This document shows, in pieces, positions 34,980-43,951 of a stretch of 64,000 nucleotides of DNA. A program made the translations under genes and the position numbers. The number at the start of each line of letters is the position of its first letter. The first letter of the stretch is position 1. Under the pieces are notes generated by a model, which searched no databases, had not been told where the DNA came from, and saw nothing but the letters and a program-made list of their open reading frames with translations. Source of the DNA: Agromyces sp. SYSU T00194 (lineage in GTDB: Bacteria > Actinomycetota > Actinomycetes > Actinomycetales > Microbacteriaceae); the NCBI RefSeq assembly GCF_040496035.1, contig NZ_JBEPJZ010000001.1, forward strand, positions 1,798,001 through 1,862,000. Reading direction: 5' to 3'.

Positions 34980-37085
34980 ATGACCTCGCACCAGCACGCA
35001 CATCGCCCCACCGGCATCCTCTTCGGCGCCGCCTACTACGCGGAGTACCACCGCGAGGAGCGCACCGAGCAGGACCTCGACCTCATGCGGGAGGCCGGCT
35101 TCACGGTCATCCGGGTGGGCGAGTCGGTCTGGTCGACCTGGGAGCCGCGCGACGGCGAGTTCGACCTCGACTGGCTGCAGCCCGTGCTCGACGGCGCCCA
35201 CGAGCGGGGCATCAAGGTCATCCTCGGCACGCCGACCTACGCGGTGCCGCCGTGGCTGCAGACCGCGTACCCGGAGATCGCGGCCGACCGCCGCACCGGG
35301 GAGCCCATGCCGTGGGGCGCCCGCCAGGAGGTCGACTACTCGCACCCGGCGTTCCGCTTCCACGCCGAGCGCGTCATCCGCGCCGTGGTCGCGCGCTACG
35401 CCGACCACCCGTCGGTCATCGGCTACCAGGTCGACAACGAGCCCGGCATGGAGCTCTTCCACAACCGCGGCAGCTTCCAGCGGTTCGTCCGTCGCCTGAA
35501 GGTGCAGTACGGCGACGTGGAGACGCTGAACCGCGAGTGGGGCCTGACCTACTGGTCGCACCGGCTCTCGGACTGGTCGGACCTGTGGACGCCCGACGGC
35601 AACTCGCTGCCGCAGTACGACCTGGCGTGGCGCCGCTACCAGGCCGACCTCACCACCGAGTTCATCTCGTGGCAGGCCGACATCGTGCGCGAGTATGCGA
35701 GCCCCGAGCAGTTCGTCACCACCTGCATCGCCTACAACCGCCCCGCACTCGACGACGAGGAACTCGTCGCGAACCTCGACATCACCGCCGGCAACCCGTA
35801 CTACGCCATGCAGGACCACCTCGACCTCACGAGGGAGCTCGAGCCGGTCACGCACTGGACGACCTCAGGCGTGGCAGCGGTGTTCCGGCAGGCCGACCGC
35901 CTCTTCTCGTCGAACCAGTCGCGGTTCCTCGTGACCGAGACCGACGCGCAGGCGATCGGCGGGTCGGCGTTCAACCTGCCGCCCTACCCGGGCCAGCTCA
36001 CCCAGGCGGCGTTCCTGTTCATCGCGCGCGGCGCCGCGATGATCGAGTACTGGCACTGGCACACCCTGCCGTACGGCACCGAGACCTACTGGGGCGGCGT
36101 CATCCCGCACAGCCTGCAGCCGGGGCGCGTCTACGCCGAGCTGGCCGAGGTCGGCGCGAGCCTCGAGGCCATCGGCGACGCGCTCGACGGGTACGAGCCC
36201 GACGGCGACGTCGCCCTGCTCTGGTCGAACGACAGCAACTTCGCGTTCGAGTTCACCCCGCCGCTGATGCGGCCCGACGGGCAGCCCGACACCACGGCGT
36301 ACACGCGCATCTTCGACGCGTTCCACCGGGGCGTGCTCGAGGCCGGCGCGCAGTCGCGCATCCTGCACGCCGGGCAGGCGCACGCGATGGGGGCCGCCGA
36401 GCTCGCCGCCCGCTTCCCGGTGCTCGTCGCACCCGCCTTCTACATCGCGACCGACGCCGACCTCGACCTGCTGCGCGACTACGCGGCAGCGGGCGGGCAT
36501 CTCGTCGTCGGCATCCGCACCGGCTACGGCGACGAGGAGGCCCGGGCCCGGGTCGAGGTCGCACCCGCCCGCGTGGGCGAGGCCGCCGGCGTGCACTACG
36601 AGGAGTTCTCGAACCTGCAGTCGGACGTGCCGGTCACGGGCGAGGGCGGGTTCGCGGCATCCGCGGATGCCTCGGGGCGCCTCTGGGCCGACGGGCTGAT
36701 CGCCGTCGAGGCCGAGGTGCTCGCACGCTACGACCACCCGCGGTTCGGCGACTTCCCGGCCATCACCACCCGCGCCCACGGCGAGGGGCGCATCACCGTG
36801 GTCGGCACCGTGCCGTCGCCCGCGCTCGCCGCCGACCTCGTGCGCTGGGCCGTGCCCTCGACGATCGCCGACACGCTGGCCGCCGGCCGCGCGCTGCCCG
36901 CCACGGTCTCGTCGGGCACCCTGCCCGACGGCCGACGCGCCTGGTTCTGCTTCAACTGGAGCTGGGACGCGACCGCCATCACGCTCTCCCGCGACGTCGT
37001 GGATGCCGTCTCCGGCACGGCGCACGCCGCGGGCACCGAACTCACCCTCGAGGCATGGTCGACGCTGACCCTGCTCGACGGGTGA
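34980..37085 (+). CDS. Glycoside hydrolase family 42 beta-galactosidase, first copy
   Basis: 701-residue cytoplasmic enzyme cleaving terminal beta-galactosides. The GH42 TIM barrel begins GILFGAAYYAEYHREER. The acid/base Glu is in IGYQVDNEPGMELF and the nucleophile Glu in SRFLVTETDAQAIGG. A trimerisation-type alpha/beta domain and a small C-terminal beta domain (WFCFNWSWDATAITLS) follow. It lacks the cysteine cluster of the second copy. ATG at 34980 lies after the -10; the in-frame ATG at 34896 is in the operator. First gene of operon 2, 64 bases before the binding-protein gene. Confidence 0.92.
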   Translation: MTSHQHAHRPTGILFGAAYYAEYHREERTEQDLDLMREAGFTVIRVGESVWSTWEPRDGEFDLDWLQPVLDGAHERGIKVILGTPTYAVPPWLQTAYPEIAADRRTGEPMPWGARQEVDYSHPAFRFHAERVIRAVVARYADHPSVIGYQVDNEPGMELFHNRGSFQRFVRRLKVQYGDVETLNREWGLTYWSHRLSDWSDLWTPDGNSLPQYDLAWRRYQADLTTEFISWQADIVREYASPEQFVTTCIAYNRPALDDEELVANLDITAGNPYYAMQDHLDLTRELEPVTHWTTSGVAAVFRQADRLFSSNQSRFLVTETDAQAIGGSAFNLPPYPGQLTQAAFLFIARGAAMIEYWHWHTLPYGTETYWGGVIPHSLQPGRVYAELAEVGASLEAIGDALDGYEPDGDVALLWSNDSNFAFEFTPPLMRPDGQPDTTAYTRIFDAFHRGVLEAGAQSRILHAGQAHAMGAAELAARFPVLVAPAFYIATDADLDLLRDYAAAGGHLVVGIRTGYGDEEARARVEVAPARVGEAAGVHYEEFSNLQSDVPVTGEGGFAASADASGRLWADGLIAVEAEVLARYDHPRFGDFPAITTRAHGEGRITVVGTVPSPALAADLVRWAVPSTIADTLAAGRALPATVSSGTLPDGRRAWFCFNWSWDATAITLSRDVVDAVSGTAHAAGTELTLEAWSTLTLLDG

Positions 37086-37149
37086 CCCCGCCGGAATCCA
37101 CCGGAGTCCGGGAACACCAAGGGAACACCAGAGAATCAGGGAAGAGGAC

Positions 37150-38505
37150 ATGAGGAACGCATCACGAACAGCACTGAAGCTGGGATCCGTCGCGGCCGCG
37201 GCAGCACTCCTCCTCACGGCGTGCTCGTCGGGCGACGGAGGCGACTCCGGCTCGAGCGGTGACGCCATCACCGACGCGCAGCGCGAGGAGGCGCTCAACA
37301 CCCCGACCGAACTCACGTTCTGGACGTGGGTGCCCGACATCCAGAACGAGGTCGACCTCTTCGAGGAGGCCTACCCCGCGATCAGCGTCAAGGTCGAGAA
37401 CGTCGGCCAGGGCCTGGAGCACTACCAGAAGCTCCGCAGCGCGCTCGAGGCGGGACAGGGCGCACCGGATGTCGCGCAGATCGAGTACCAGTACATCCCG
37501 TCGTTCGTGCTCACCGAGTCGCTGCTCGACCTCGAGCCGTACGGCGCCGACGAGATCTCGGGCGACTACGTGGGCTGGGCCTGGAACCAGGTCTCGCCCG
37601 CCGACCAGACGTGGGCGGTGCCGCAGGACGTCGGCCCGATGGGCAACCTGTACCGCGAGGACATCCTCGCGGAGGCAGGCATCGACGAGGCGCCCGCGAC
37701 CTGGGACGACTACGCCGACGCCGCCAAGGCGGTCAAGGACGAGACGGGTTCGTACATCTCGAACCTCGGCGCGACCCAGGCCGGCCAGATGATCGGCTTC
37801 ATGTGGCAGGCGGGCGTCAAGCCCTTCAGCTACGACGGCGCCGAGACCGTGTCGATCAACGTCAACAGCGCCGAGGCCAAGCAGGTCGGCGACTACTGGA
37901 CCCAGCTGATCCAGGACGACCTGATCTCGACCGACGTCGACTTCCAGGACGAGTGGTACCAGGGCCTCGCGAACGGCAAGTACGCCGGGTGGCTCACCGC
38001 GGCCTGGGGGCCGATCTTCCTCCAGGGCACGGCCGAGTCGACCTCGGGCCTGTGGCGCGCGGCGCCGCTCCCGCAGTGGTCCGAGGGCGAGAGCGTCTCG
38101 GGCAACTGGGGCGGTTCGTCCGACGCGGTGCTCGCCTCCAGCGAGAACCCGATCGCGGCGTACGAGCTGGCGAAGTTCATCAACCACGACGAGGAGTCGG
38201 CGTTCCGCCTCGCGACGGAGCAGTTCCTGTTCCCGCCGCAGCTGTCGGTGCTCGACGACCCTGCGTTCTCGGGCCAGCAGCTCGAGTTCTACGGCGGCCA
38301 GGAGGTGAACGCGCTGTTCGCCGACATCTCCGAGACGGTCGACACCGACTTCGAGTGGCTGCCGTTCATGGAGTTCGTCTACTCGACCTACGAGGAGACG
38401 ATCGGCACCGTGATCGCCGAGAAGGGCGACATCTCGACCGCGCTCGACGAGTGGCAGACCGAGCTCGTCGACTACGCCGAGGCGCAGGGCTTCACCGTCG
38501 AGTGA
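37150..38505 (+). CDS. Extracellular solute-binding lipoprotein of a sugar ABC transporter, operon 2
   Basis: 451-residue family 1 binding protein. Signal peptide with lipobox LLTAC, Cys at residue 25; then TELTFWTWVPDIQNEVDLFEEAYPAISVKVENV, AQIEYQYIPSFVLTE and VSGNWGGSSDAVLASSENPIAAYELAKFI. Captures galactosides or galacto-oligosaccharides outside the cell (inferred from the flanking GH42 genes). AGGGAAGAGGAC precedes the ATG. A 14-bp hairpin (38511-38545) separates it from the permease genes. Confidence 0.93.
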   Translation: MRNASRTALKLGSVAAAAALLLTACSSGDGGDSGSSGDAITDAQREEALNTPTELTFWTWVPDIQNEVDLFEEAYPAISVKVENVGQGLEHYQKLRSALEAGQGAPDVAQIEYQYIPSFVLTESLLDLEPYGADEISGDYVGWAWNQVSPADQTWAVPQDVGPMGNLYREDILAEAGIDEAPATWDDYADAAKAVKDETGSYISNLGATQAGQMIGFMWQAGVKPFSYDGAETVSINVNSAEAKQVGDYWTQLIQDDLISTDVDFQDEWYQGLANGKYAGWLTAAWGPIFLQGTAESTSGLWRAAPLPQWSEGESVSGNWGGSSDAVLASSENPIAAYELAKFINHDEESAFRLATEQFLFPPQLSVLDDPAFSGQQLEFYGGQEVNALFADISETVDTDFEWLPFMEFVYSTYEETIGTVIAEKGDISTALDEWQTELVDYAEAQGFTVE

Positions 38506-38510
38506 GGTCT

Positions 38511-38545
38511 CGGGGTGCCGGCCGGATGCCTCGGCCGGCACCCCG
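38511..38545 (+). terminator. Intercistronic hairpin between binding protein and permease, operon 2
   Basis: Perfect 14-bp stem CGGGGTGCCGGCCG (38511-38524) with CGGCCGGCACCCCG (38532-38545), 7-base loop, 5 bases after the binding-protein stop. No U tract; likely partial terminator or mRNA stabiliser. Same position as the operon 1 hairpin. Confidence 0.7.
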
Positions 38546-38608
38546 TCCCCGCCGGGCGCCCTCCACGGGCACGCCCGCCGCAGCACCACCTGAGAGTAAG
38601 GAGCCGTC

Positions 38609-39571
38609 GTGTCCACCGCACCGGCGCTCGACGCCGAGCGCCCCTCCGCCGCCGCCCCGAGGAAGAAGCCGCGCGTCGGCGCGAACCAGCGCAAGCTGAA
38701 CCGCGCCGCGTACCTCTTCATCCTCCCGTTCTTCGTCGTCTTCGTGACGATGCTCGTCATCCCGCTGGTCTACGCGGGCTACCTCAGCCTGTTCGAGAGC
38801 AAGCTCATCGGCGGCGAGACGTTCGCCTGGTTCGCCAACTACGCCCGCGCCCTGCAGGACCCCGACTTCCTCGCGAGCCTCGGCCGCATGGTGGTGTTCT
38901 TCGTCGTCCAGGTGCCGATCATGCTCGGGCTGTCGCTGTTCTTCGCGCTCGCGCTCGACAGCGGTCGCGCGCGCGGCTCGAAGAGCGTGCGCCTGCTCGT
39001 GTTCATGCCGTACGCCGTGCCCGCGGTCGTCGCCACGCTGATGTGGGGCTACCTGTACGGGCCCGACTTCGGCCCGATCGCGCAGATCGCCCGGAACATC
39101 GGCTTCGGCACCCCCGACTTCCTGTCGCCGCAGAACATCCTCGGCTCGATGATGAACATCGTCAGCTGGGAGTTCATCGGCTACAACATGATCATCATGT
39201 ACGCGGCGCTGCGCGCCATCCCGTCGGAGCTGTACGAGGCGGCCGAGATCGACGGCGCGGGCCAGTTCCGCACGGCATGGAGCGTGAAGATCCCGGCCAT
39301 CCGGCCCGCGATCCTGCTCACCGTCATCTTCTCCATCATCGGCACGTTCCAGCTGTTCAACGAGCCCAGCCTGCTGAACGCGATCGCGCCCGACGCGATC
39401 ACGAACTCGTTCACGCCGAACTACTACGCGTACAACCTCGCATTCATCAACCAGGACCTGAACTACGCGGCGGCGATCGCGTTCCTGCTGGGCCTGGTCA
39501 TCGCGATCACCTCGTACGTGGTGCAGCTCAACGAGCAACGCCGCGAGCGCAGGGACAGGAGCGGAGCATGA
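38609..39571 (+). CDS. Sugar ABC transporter permease (MalF type), operon 2
   Basis: 320 residues, six helices beginning with AYLFILPFFVVFVTMLVIPLVYAGY. EAA loop EAAEIDGAGQFRTAWSVKIPAIRP. GTG start with AAGGAG six bases upstream. Stop overlaps the next permease start by ATGA. Pairs with the MalG-type protein to form the membrane channel; the ATPase must come from elsewhere in the genome. Confidence 0.93.
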   Translation: MSTAPALDAERPSAAAPRKKPRVGANQRKLNRAAYLFILPFFVVFVTMLVIPLVYAGYLSLFESKLIGGETFAWFANYARALQDPDFLASLGRMVVFFVVQVPIMLGLSLFFALALDSGRARGSKSVRLLVFMPYAVPAVVATLMWGYLYGPDFGPIAQIARNIGFGTPDFLSPQNILGSMMNIVSWEFIGYNMIIMYAALRAIPSELYEAAEIDGAGQFRTAWSVKIPAIRPAILLTVIFSIIGTFQLFNEPSLLNAIAPDAITNSFTPNYYAYNLAFINQDLNYAAAIAFLLGLVIAITSYVVQLNEQRRERRDRSGA

Positions 39572-40512
39572 CCGACATGGAGACCCGCGCCGCCGTCACG
39601 GTCGGAGCGAAGAACGCCCCGCCCCGCGCGCGGAGGTCCGCGGCGACGCACCGCCGGTTCGCGCCGGAGCGCCGACGGAGCTGGCTGCTCACCGTCATCC
39701 TCTGGCTGCTGGTGCTGTACTTCGTGCTGCCCCTCTGGTGGCTGTTCGTCTCGTCGACGAAGGACAACTCCGCGCTGTTCTCGACCTTCGGGCTCTGGTT
39801 CGGTGGTGAGCTGTCGCTCTGGGACAACCTGCAGACGCTGTTCACCATCCGTGGCGGCCTCTTCGGGCGGTGGATCCTCAACACGGTCTTCTACGCGGGC
39901 ACGGCGGCCGTCGGCGCCACCCTGCTGTCGACGATGGCGGGCTACGCGTTCGCGAAGTTCCGCTTCCCGGGCAGCGCGGCGCTGTTCAGCATCACGCTCG
40001 GCGCGATCATGATCCCGCTGACGGCGCTGGCGCTGCCGACCTACCTGCTGTTCTCGCGGGCCGGTCTCACCGACACCCCGTGGGCGATCATCATCCCGTC
40101 GCTCGTGAGCCCGTTCGGCGTGTACCTGATGCGCGTGTACGCGGCCGACGCCATTCCCGACAGCATGATCGAGGCGGCCCGCGTCGACGGTGCGGGGGAG
40201 TTCCGCATCTTCTGGCAGGTCGGCCTCCGGCTGCTCGGGCCGGGGCTGGTGACCGTGTTCCTCTTCTCGCTGGTGGCGACCTGGAACAACTACTTCCTGC
40301 CGCTGATCATGCTGAACACGTCGGAGCTGTATCCGCTGACCGTGGGCCTGGCCCAGCTGCAGTCGGCGGCGAGTGCCGGCGGCGGGTCGCAGGCGCTGTT
40401 CTCGACCGTCATCACGGGATCGTTCGTGTCGATCCTCCCCCTCGTGATCGCGTTCCTGTTCCTGCAGCGCTACTGGCAGTCGGGCCTCGCGACAGGCGGG
40501 GTGAAGGGGTGA
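39568..40512 (+). CDS. Carbohydrate ABC transporter permease (MalG type), operon 2
   Basis: 314 residues. First helix WLLTVILWLLVLYFVLPLWWLFVSS after an arginine-rich N-terminal tail; EAA loop EAARVDGAGEFRIFWQVGLRLLGP; end FLQRYWQSGLATGGVKG as in MalG-type proteins. ATG lies in the ATGA overlap with the MalF-type gene behind GGAG. Followed after 82 bases by the second GH42 gene. Confidence 0.93.
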   Translation: MTDMETRAAVTVGAKNAPPRARRSAATHRRFAPERRRSWLLTVILWLLVLYFVLPLWWLFVSSTKDNSALFSTFGLWFGGELSLWDNLQTLFTIRGGLFGRWILNTVFYAGTAAVGATLLSTMAGYAFAKFRFPGSAALFSITLGAIMIPLTALALPTYLLFSRAGLTDTPWAIIIPSLVSPFGVYLMRVYAADAIPDSMIEAARVDGAGEFRIFWQVGLRLLGPGLVTVFLFSLVATWNNYFLPLIMLNTSELYPLTVGLAQLQSAASAGGGSQALFSTVITGSFVSILPLVIAFLFLQRYWQSGLATGGVKG

Positions 40513-40594
40513 ACGGGACGAGCCCGGTGTCGGATGCGGCGCCACGGCGCGGCGAGACGGATGCGGCGCGCGAGCGCCGCACGGAAGGAGCATC

Positions 40595-42601
40595 GTGACC
40601 ATCTGGTACGGCGGGGACTACAACCCCGAGCAGTGGCCGCGCGAGGTGTGGAACGAGGACGTCGCGCTCATGCAGCGCGGCGGCATCACCCTCGCGACCG
40701 TGGGCGTGTTCTCCTGGGCGAAGCTCGAGCCGCGGCAGGGGGAGTACGACTTCGCGTGGCTGGACGACGTGCTCGACGGGCTCCACGCCGGGGGCGTCCG
40801 CGTCGACCTCGCCACGGCGACCGCGTCGCCGCCGCCGTGGCTGGCGGCGCGGCATCCGGAGACCCTGCCCGTCACGGAGGACGGCGTGCGGCTCGCGGTC
40901 GGCAGCCGGCAGCAGTACTGTCCGAGTTCGCCGGTGTACCGGGCGCACGCGAAGCGGCTCGTCGAGCAGCTGGTGGCGCGCTATGCGGGGCATCCTGCCC
41001 TCGAGCTCTGGCACGTGAACAACGAGTACGGATGCCACGTGAGCCACTGCTACTGCGAGGTGTCGGCCGCGGCCTTCCGATCGTGGCTCGAGGCGAAGTA
41101 CGGCTCGGTCGAGGAGCTGAACCGCGCCTGGGGCACCGCGTTCTGGTCGCAGCGCTACGACTCGTTCGCCCAGGTGTCACCGCCGTCGGCCGCGCCGAGC
41201 TTCAGGAACCCGACCCAGCTGCTCGACTTCGACCGGTTCTCGAGCGACGAGCTGATGGCGTGCTACGCGGCGGAGGTCGAGGTGATCCGGGCGGCGTCGG
41301 ACGTGCCGATCACGACCAATTTCATGGGCTTCTTCAAGCCCGCCGACTACTGGAAGTGGGCGCCGCTGGTCGACGTCGTGTCGGACGACACCTACCCCGA
41401 TCCGGCCGACCCGATCTCGCCGGCGTACGGGGCCATGGTGCGCGACCTCATGCGCTCGCTCGGCGGCGGCGACCCGTGGCTGCTCATGGAGCAGGCGCCG
41501 AGCGCCGTGAACTGGCGTGCGCGCAACGCGCCGAAGGCGCCCGGTCAGATGCGCGCCTGGTCGTACCAGGCGGTCGCGCGCGGCGCCGACGGCATCCTGT
41601 TCTTCCAGTGGCGGCAGTCGGCCGCCGGCTCGGAGAAGTTCCACTCGGGGATGGTGCCGCACGGCGGCACCGACACCCGGGTGTGGCGCGAGATCGCACA
41701 TCTCGGCGGTGAGCTGCGCGATCTGTCGGGCCCCGCACGGGGGGTCGAGGGCGGTCGGGTGCCGGCGGCGGTGGCGATCGCCCTCGACTGGGACAGCTGG
41801 TGGGCGATCGAGCAGCCGGCGTCGCCGACGACGGTCGCGTACCTGCAGGTGCTGTTCGCGTGGCACCGGGCGTTCACGTCGCTCGGCCACACGGTCGACT
41901 TCGTGCGCGCCGACGGCGACCTCTCGCCGTACGGGCTGGTCGTCGCGCCGGCGCACTTCGTGGCGACGGACGCGCAGGTCTCCGGGCTGGCCGCGTACGC
42001 CGCCGCCGGCGGCACGCTCGTCGTCGGCTTCGGCACCGCGATCACCGACGAGCACCTGCACGTGCGGCTCGGCGGCTACCTCGGCGCGCCGCTGCGCGAC
42101 GCGCTCGGCGTGTGGGTCGAGGAGTTCGCACCGCCCGCGGGGGCCGACCTCGCGGCGACCGGGGGCGGCGAGGTGCCGGCCGTCGGCCTGTCGGGAGCGG
42201 TCGTCGGCGGGGATGTCACCGGGTCGACGTGGGCCGAGGTCGTGCGGGTCGAGGACGCCGACGTGCGCGCGACGTTCACCGACGGCGCCCTCGCCGGGAC
42301 GCCCGCGATCACGCGGCGCGCGACGGGCGACGGCGCGGCCTGGTACGTCGCCACCCTCCCCGACGCCGAGCCCCTGCGGGCACTGGCCGCTGCGCTCGCC
42401 GCGGACGCCGGCGTCGAGGCGCCCCCGCCGGCGGCGACCGGCGACGCGGTCGAGGTGGTGCGGCGCGGCGACGTCGTGTTCGCGATCAACCACGGGGCAT
42501 CCGACGCCCGCGTGCTGATCGAGGGCACCGACCTGCTGACCGGGGCGGATGCCTCGGGGCTCGTACTCGCCCCGCAGGACGTCGCGATCGTGCGCCCCTG
42601 A
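40595..42601 (+). CDS. Glycoside hydrolase family 42 beta-galactosidase, second copy
   Basis: 668 residues, close to the classical GH42 type: begins IWYGGDYNPEQWPREVW, acid/base Glu in ELWHVNNEYGCHVSHCYC, nucleophile Glu in WLLMEQAPSAVNW. The Cys residues of QYCPSSP and GCHVSHCYC match the zinc-binding set of GH42 enzymes. Hydrolyses beta-galactosides imported by operon 2. GTG start with GGAAGGAG upstream; a 7-bp hairpin (40563-40580) precedes that site and could tune translation. Last gene of the operon. Confidence 0.94.
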   Translation: MTIWYGGDYNPEQWPREVWNEDVALMQRGGITLATVGVFSWAKLEPRQGEYDFAWLDDVLDGLHAGGVRVDLATATASPPPWLAARHPETLPVTEDGVRLAVGSRQQYCPSSPVYRAHAKRLVEQLVARYAGHPALELWHVNNEYGCHVSHCYCEVSAAAFRSWLEAKYGSVEELNRAWGTAFWSQRYDSFAQVSPPSAAPSFRNPTQLLDFDRFSSDELMACYAAEVEVIRAASDVPITTNFMGFFKPADYWKWAPLVDVVSDDTYPDPADPISPAYGAMVRDLMRSLGGGDPWLLMEQAPSAVNWRARNAPKAPGQMRAWSYQAVARGADGILFFQWRQSAAGSEKFHSGMVPHGGTDTRVWREIAHLGGELRDLSGPARGVEGGRVPAAVAIALDWDSWWAIEQPASPTTVAYLQVLFAWHRAFTSLGHTVDFVRADGDLSPYGLVVAPAHFVATDAQVSGLAAYAAAGGTLVVGFGTAITDEHLHVRLGGYLGAPLRDALGVWVEEFAPPAGADLAATGGGEVPAVGLSGAVVGGDVTGSTWAEVVRVEDADVRATFTDGALAGTPAITRRATGDGAAWYVATLPDAEPLRALAAALAADAGVEAPPPAATGDAVEVVRRGDVVFAINHGASDARVLIEGTDLLTGADASGLVLAPQDVAIVRP

Positions 42602-42710
42602 CGACACTGCGCCCGCTCCGCCCCGCTCCGGTCGGCCGGGGTCGGCCGGGGTGGTGCCCGTCAAAACAGTCAGCCCCACGGGCGGGCGTCGGGCTGCGGG
42701 GGCGCGGGCG

Positions 42711-42767
42711 CAGGGGCCGGGCGCCGACGCAGGGGCCGGGCGCCGACGCAGGGGCCGGACACCGCGA
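42711..42767 (+). repeat. Three-unit 19-bp tandem array
   Basis: CAGGGGCCGGGCGCCGACG at 42711-42729 and 42730-42748, and a diverged third unit at 42749-42767. Intergenic after operon 2. Confidence 0.85.
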
Positions 42768-42855
42768 ACCCGCCGATGGGGCGTCGCCCGGGGGGAACGG
42801 ACGCCCCACCGGCGGGTCCGCAGCGGGCGGCCGTGCGACGGCCGCCCTCGCCGGC

Positions 42856-43031
42856 TCAGGCGGGCTGCGGGGGGCGCGCAGCCTCCGCCTTCGCGCGCTG
42901 GATCTCCTCGTAGATGTGCGTGCGCAGCTCGGTGAACCGCGGCGTGGACCGGGTGCCGAGCTGGTCGCGCTCGTCGGGGAGGTCGATCGTCACGTCGTCC
43001 TGCACGACGGTCGGCGAGCTCGAGAGCACGA
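42856..43031 (-). pseudogene. C-terminal fragment of an ABC transporter ATP-binding protein (nitrate/sulfonate type)
   Basis: About 58 codons read, on the minus strand, [22 protein letters not shown], then [20 protein letters not shown] and a stop at 42856. This is the usual C-terminal tail of SsuB/TauB/NrtD-like ATPases, just after the H-loop region; the Walker and signature motifs are absent. The sequence stops resembling an ATPase at about 43031, exactly where a CoA-transferase fragment begins on the other strand. So the gene has lost its 5' four-fifths in a rearrangement. No permease or binding-protein partner is present. Confidence 0.75.
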
Positions 43032-43304
43032 TACCTGCGGTTCGAGAAGTCGACCCGCAACTTCAACCCGCTGGCCGGCATGGCCGGGCGGGTGACCATC
43101 GCCGAGGTCGACGAGCTGGTCGAGCCCGGCGTGCTCGGGCCCGACGACATCCACCTGCCCGGCATCTACGTCGACCGCGTGGTCGCGCTGACGCCCGAGC
43201 AGTCGGCCGACCTGCCGATCGAGAAGGTCACCGTGCGGCCGCGGCCCGCCGGGGCGTCCGGCGGCCCCGCGGCATCCGCCGCCACCACCGTCGAGGAGGC
43301 ATGA
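43032..43304 (+). pseudogene. C-terminal fragment of 3-oxoacid/3-oxoadipate CoA-transferase subunit A
   Basis: The plus-strand frame reads [16 protein letters not shown], then [37 protein letters not shown], which is the C-terminal third of CoA-transferase A subunits (normally about 230-250 residues). Only about 90 codons remain. The N-terminal part, with the CoA-binding GGFGxxG motif, is missing. An internal ATG at 43080 exists but could not give a working subunit. It keeps the original coupling to subunit B: its TGA overlaps ATG at 43301, with GAGGAGG before it. Left edge coincides with the truncated ABC ATPase. Confidence 0.8.
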
Positions 43305-43951
43305 TGCCGCTCACCCGCGACGAGATGGCCGCACGCGCGGCCCGCGAGCTCGAGGACGGCTCCTACGTGAACCTCGGCATCGGGCTGCCGACGCTCATCC
43401 CGAACCACCTGCCCGAGGGCGTGGAGGTCGTGCTGCACTCGGAGAACGGCATCCTCGGCGTCGGCCCGTACCCGTGGGAGGGAGAGGAGGACCCCAAGCT
43501 CATCAACGCCGGCAAGGAGACCGTGACGGTGCTGCCCGGCTCGGCGTACTTCGACTCGGCGACGAGCTTCGGCATGATCCGCGGCGGGCGCGTGACGCAC
43601 GCGGTGCTCGGGGCCATGCAGGTGTCCGAGGCCGGCGACATCGCCAACTGGGCCGTGCCCGGCAGGATGGTCAAGCGCATGAGCGGGGCGATGGACCTCG
43701 TCAACGGCGCCGAGCACGTGCTCGTCGTGATGGAGCACGTCGCGAAGGACGGATCGCCGAAGATCGTGCGCCAGTGCACCCTGCCGCTCACGGGCCGGGG
43801 CTGCGTCGACCGCCTCATCACCGACCTCGCGGTGTTCGACGTGACCGATTCGGGGCTGGTGCTCGTCGAGCTCGCGCCCGGCGTGAGCCTCGAGCAGGTG
43901 ACGGATGCGACCGAGGCGCCGTTCACCGTCGCCGAGGGGATGGCGGCATGA
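43304..43951 (+). CDS. 3-oxoacid/3-oxoadipate CoA-transferase subunit B
   Basis: 215-residue B subunit, intact. It shows [39 protein letters not shown] with the active-site Glu in SENG, then [40 protein letters not shown] and [17 protein letters not shown], all conserved. The enzyme moves CoA from succinyl-CoA to 3-oxoadipate or acetoacetate but needs an A subunit, which here is only a fragment. ATG at 43304 has GAGGAGG 4-5 bases upstream (43301 is an alternative). Its TGA overlaps the thiolase ATG. Confidence 0.88.
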   Translation: MPLTRDEMAARAARELEDGSYVNLGIGLPTLIPNHLPEGVEVVLHSENGILGVGPYPWEGEEDPKLINAGKETVTVLPGSAYFDSATSFGMIRGGRVTHAVLGAMQVSEAGDIANWAVPGRMVKRMSGAMDLVNGAEHVLVVMEHVAKDGSPKIVRQCTLPLTGRGCVDRLITDLAVFDVTDSGLVLVELAPGVSLEQVTDATEAPFTVAEGMAA

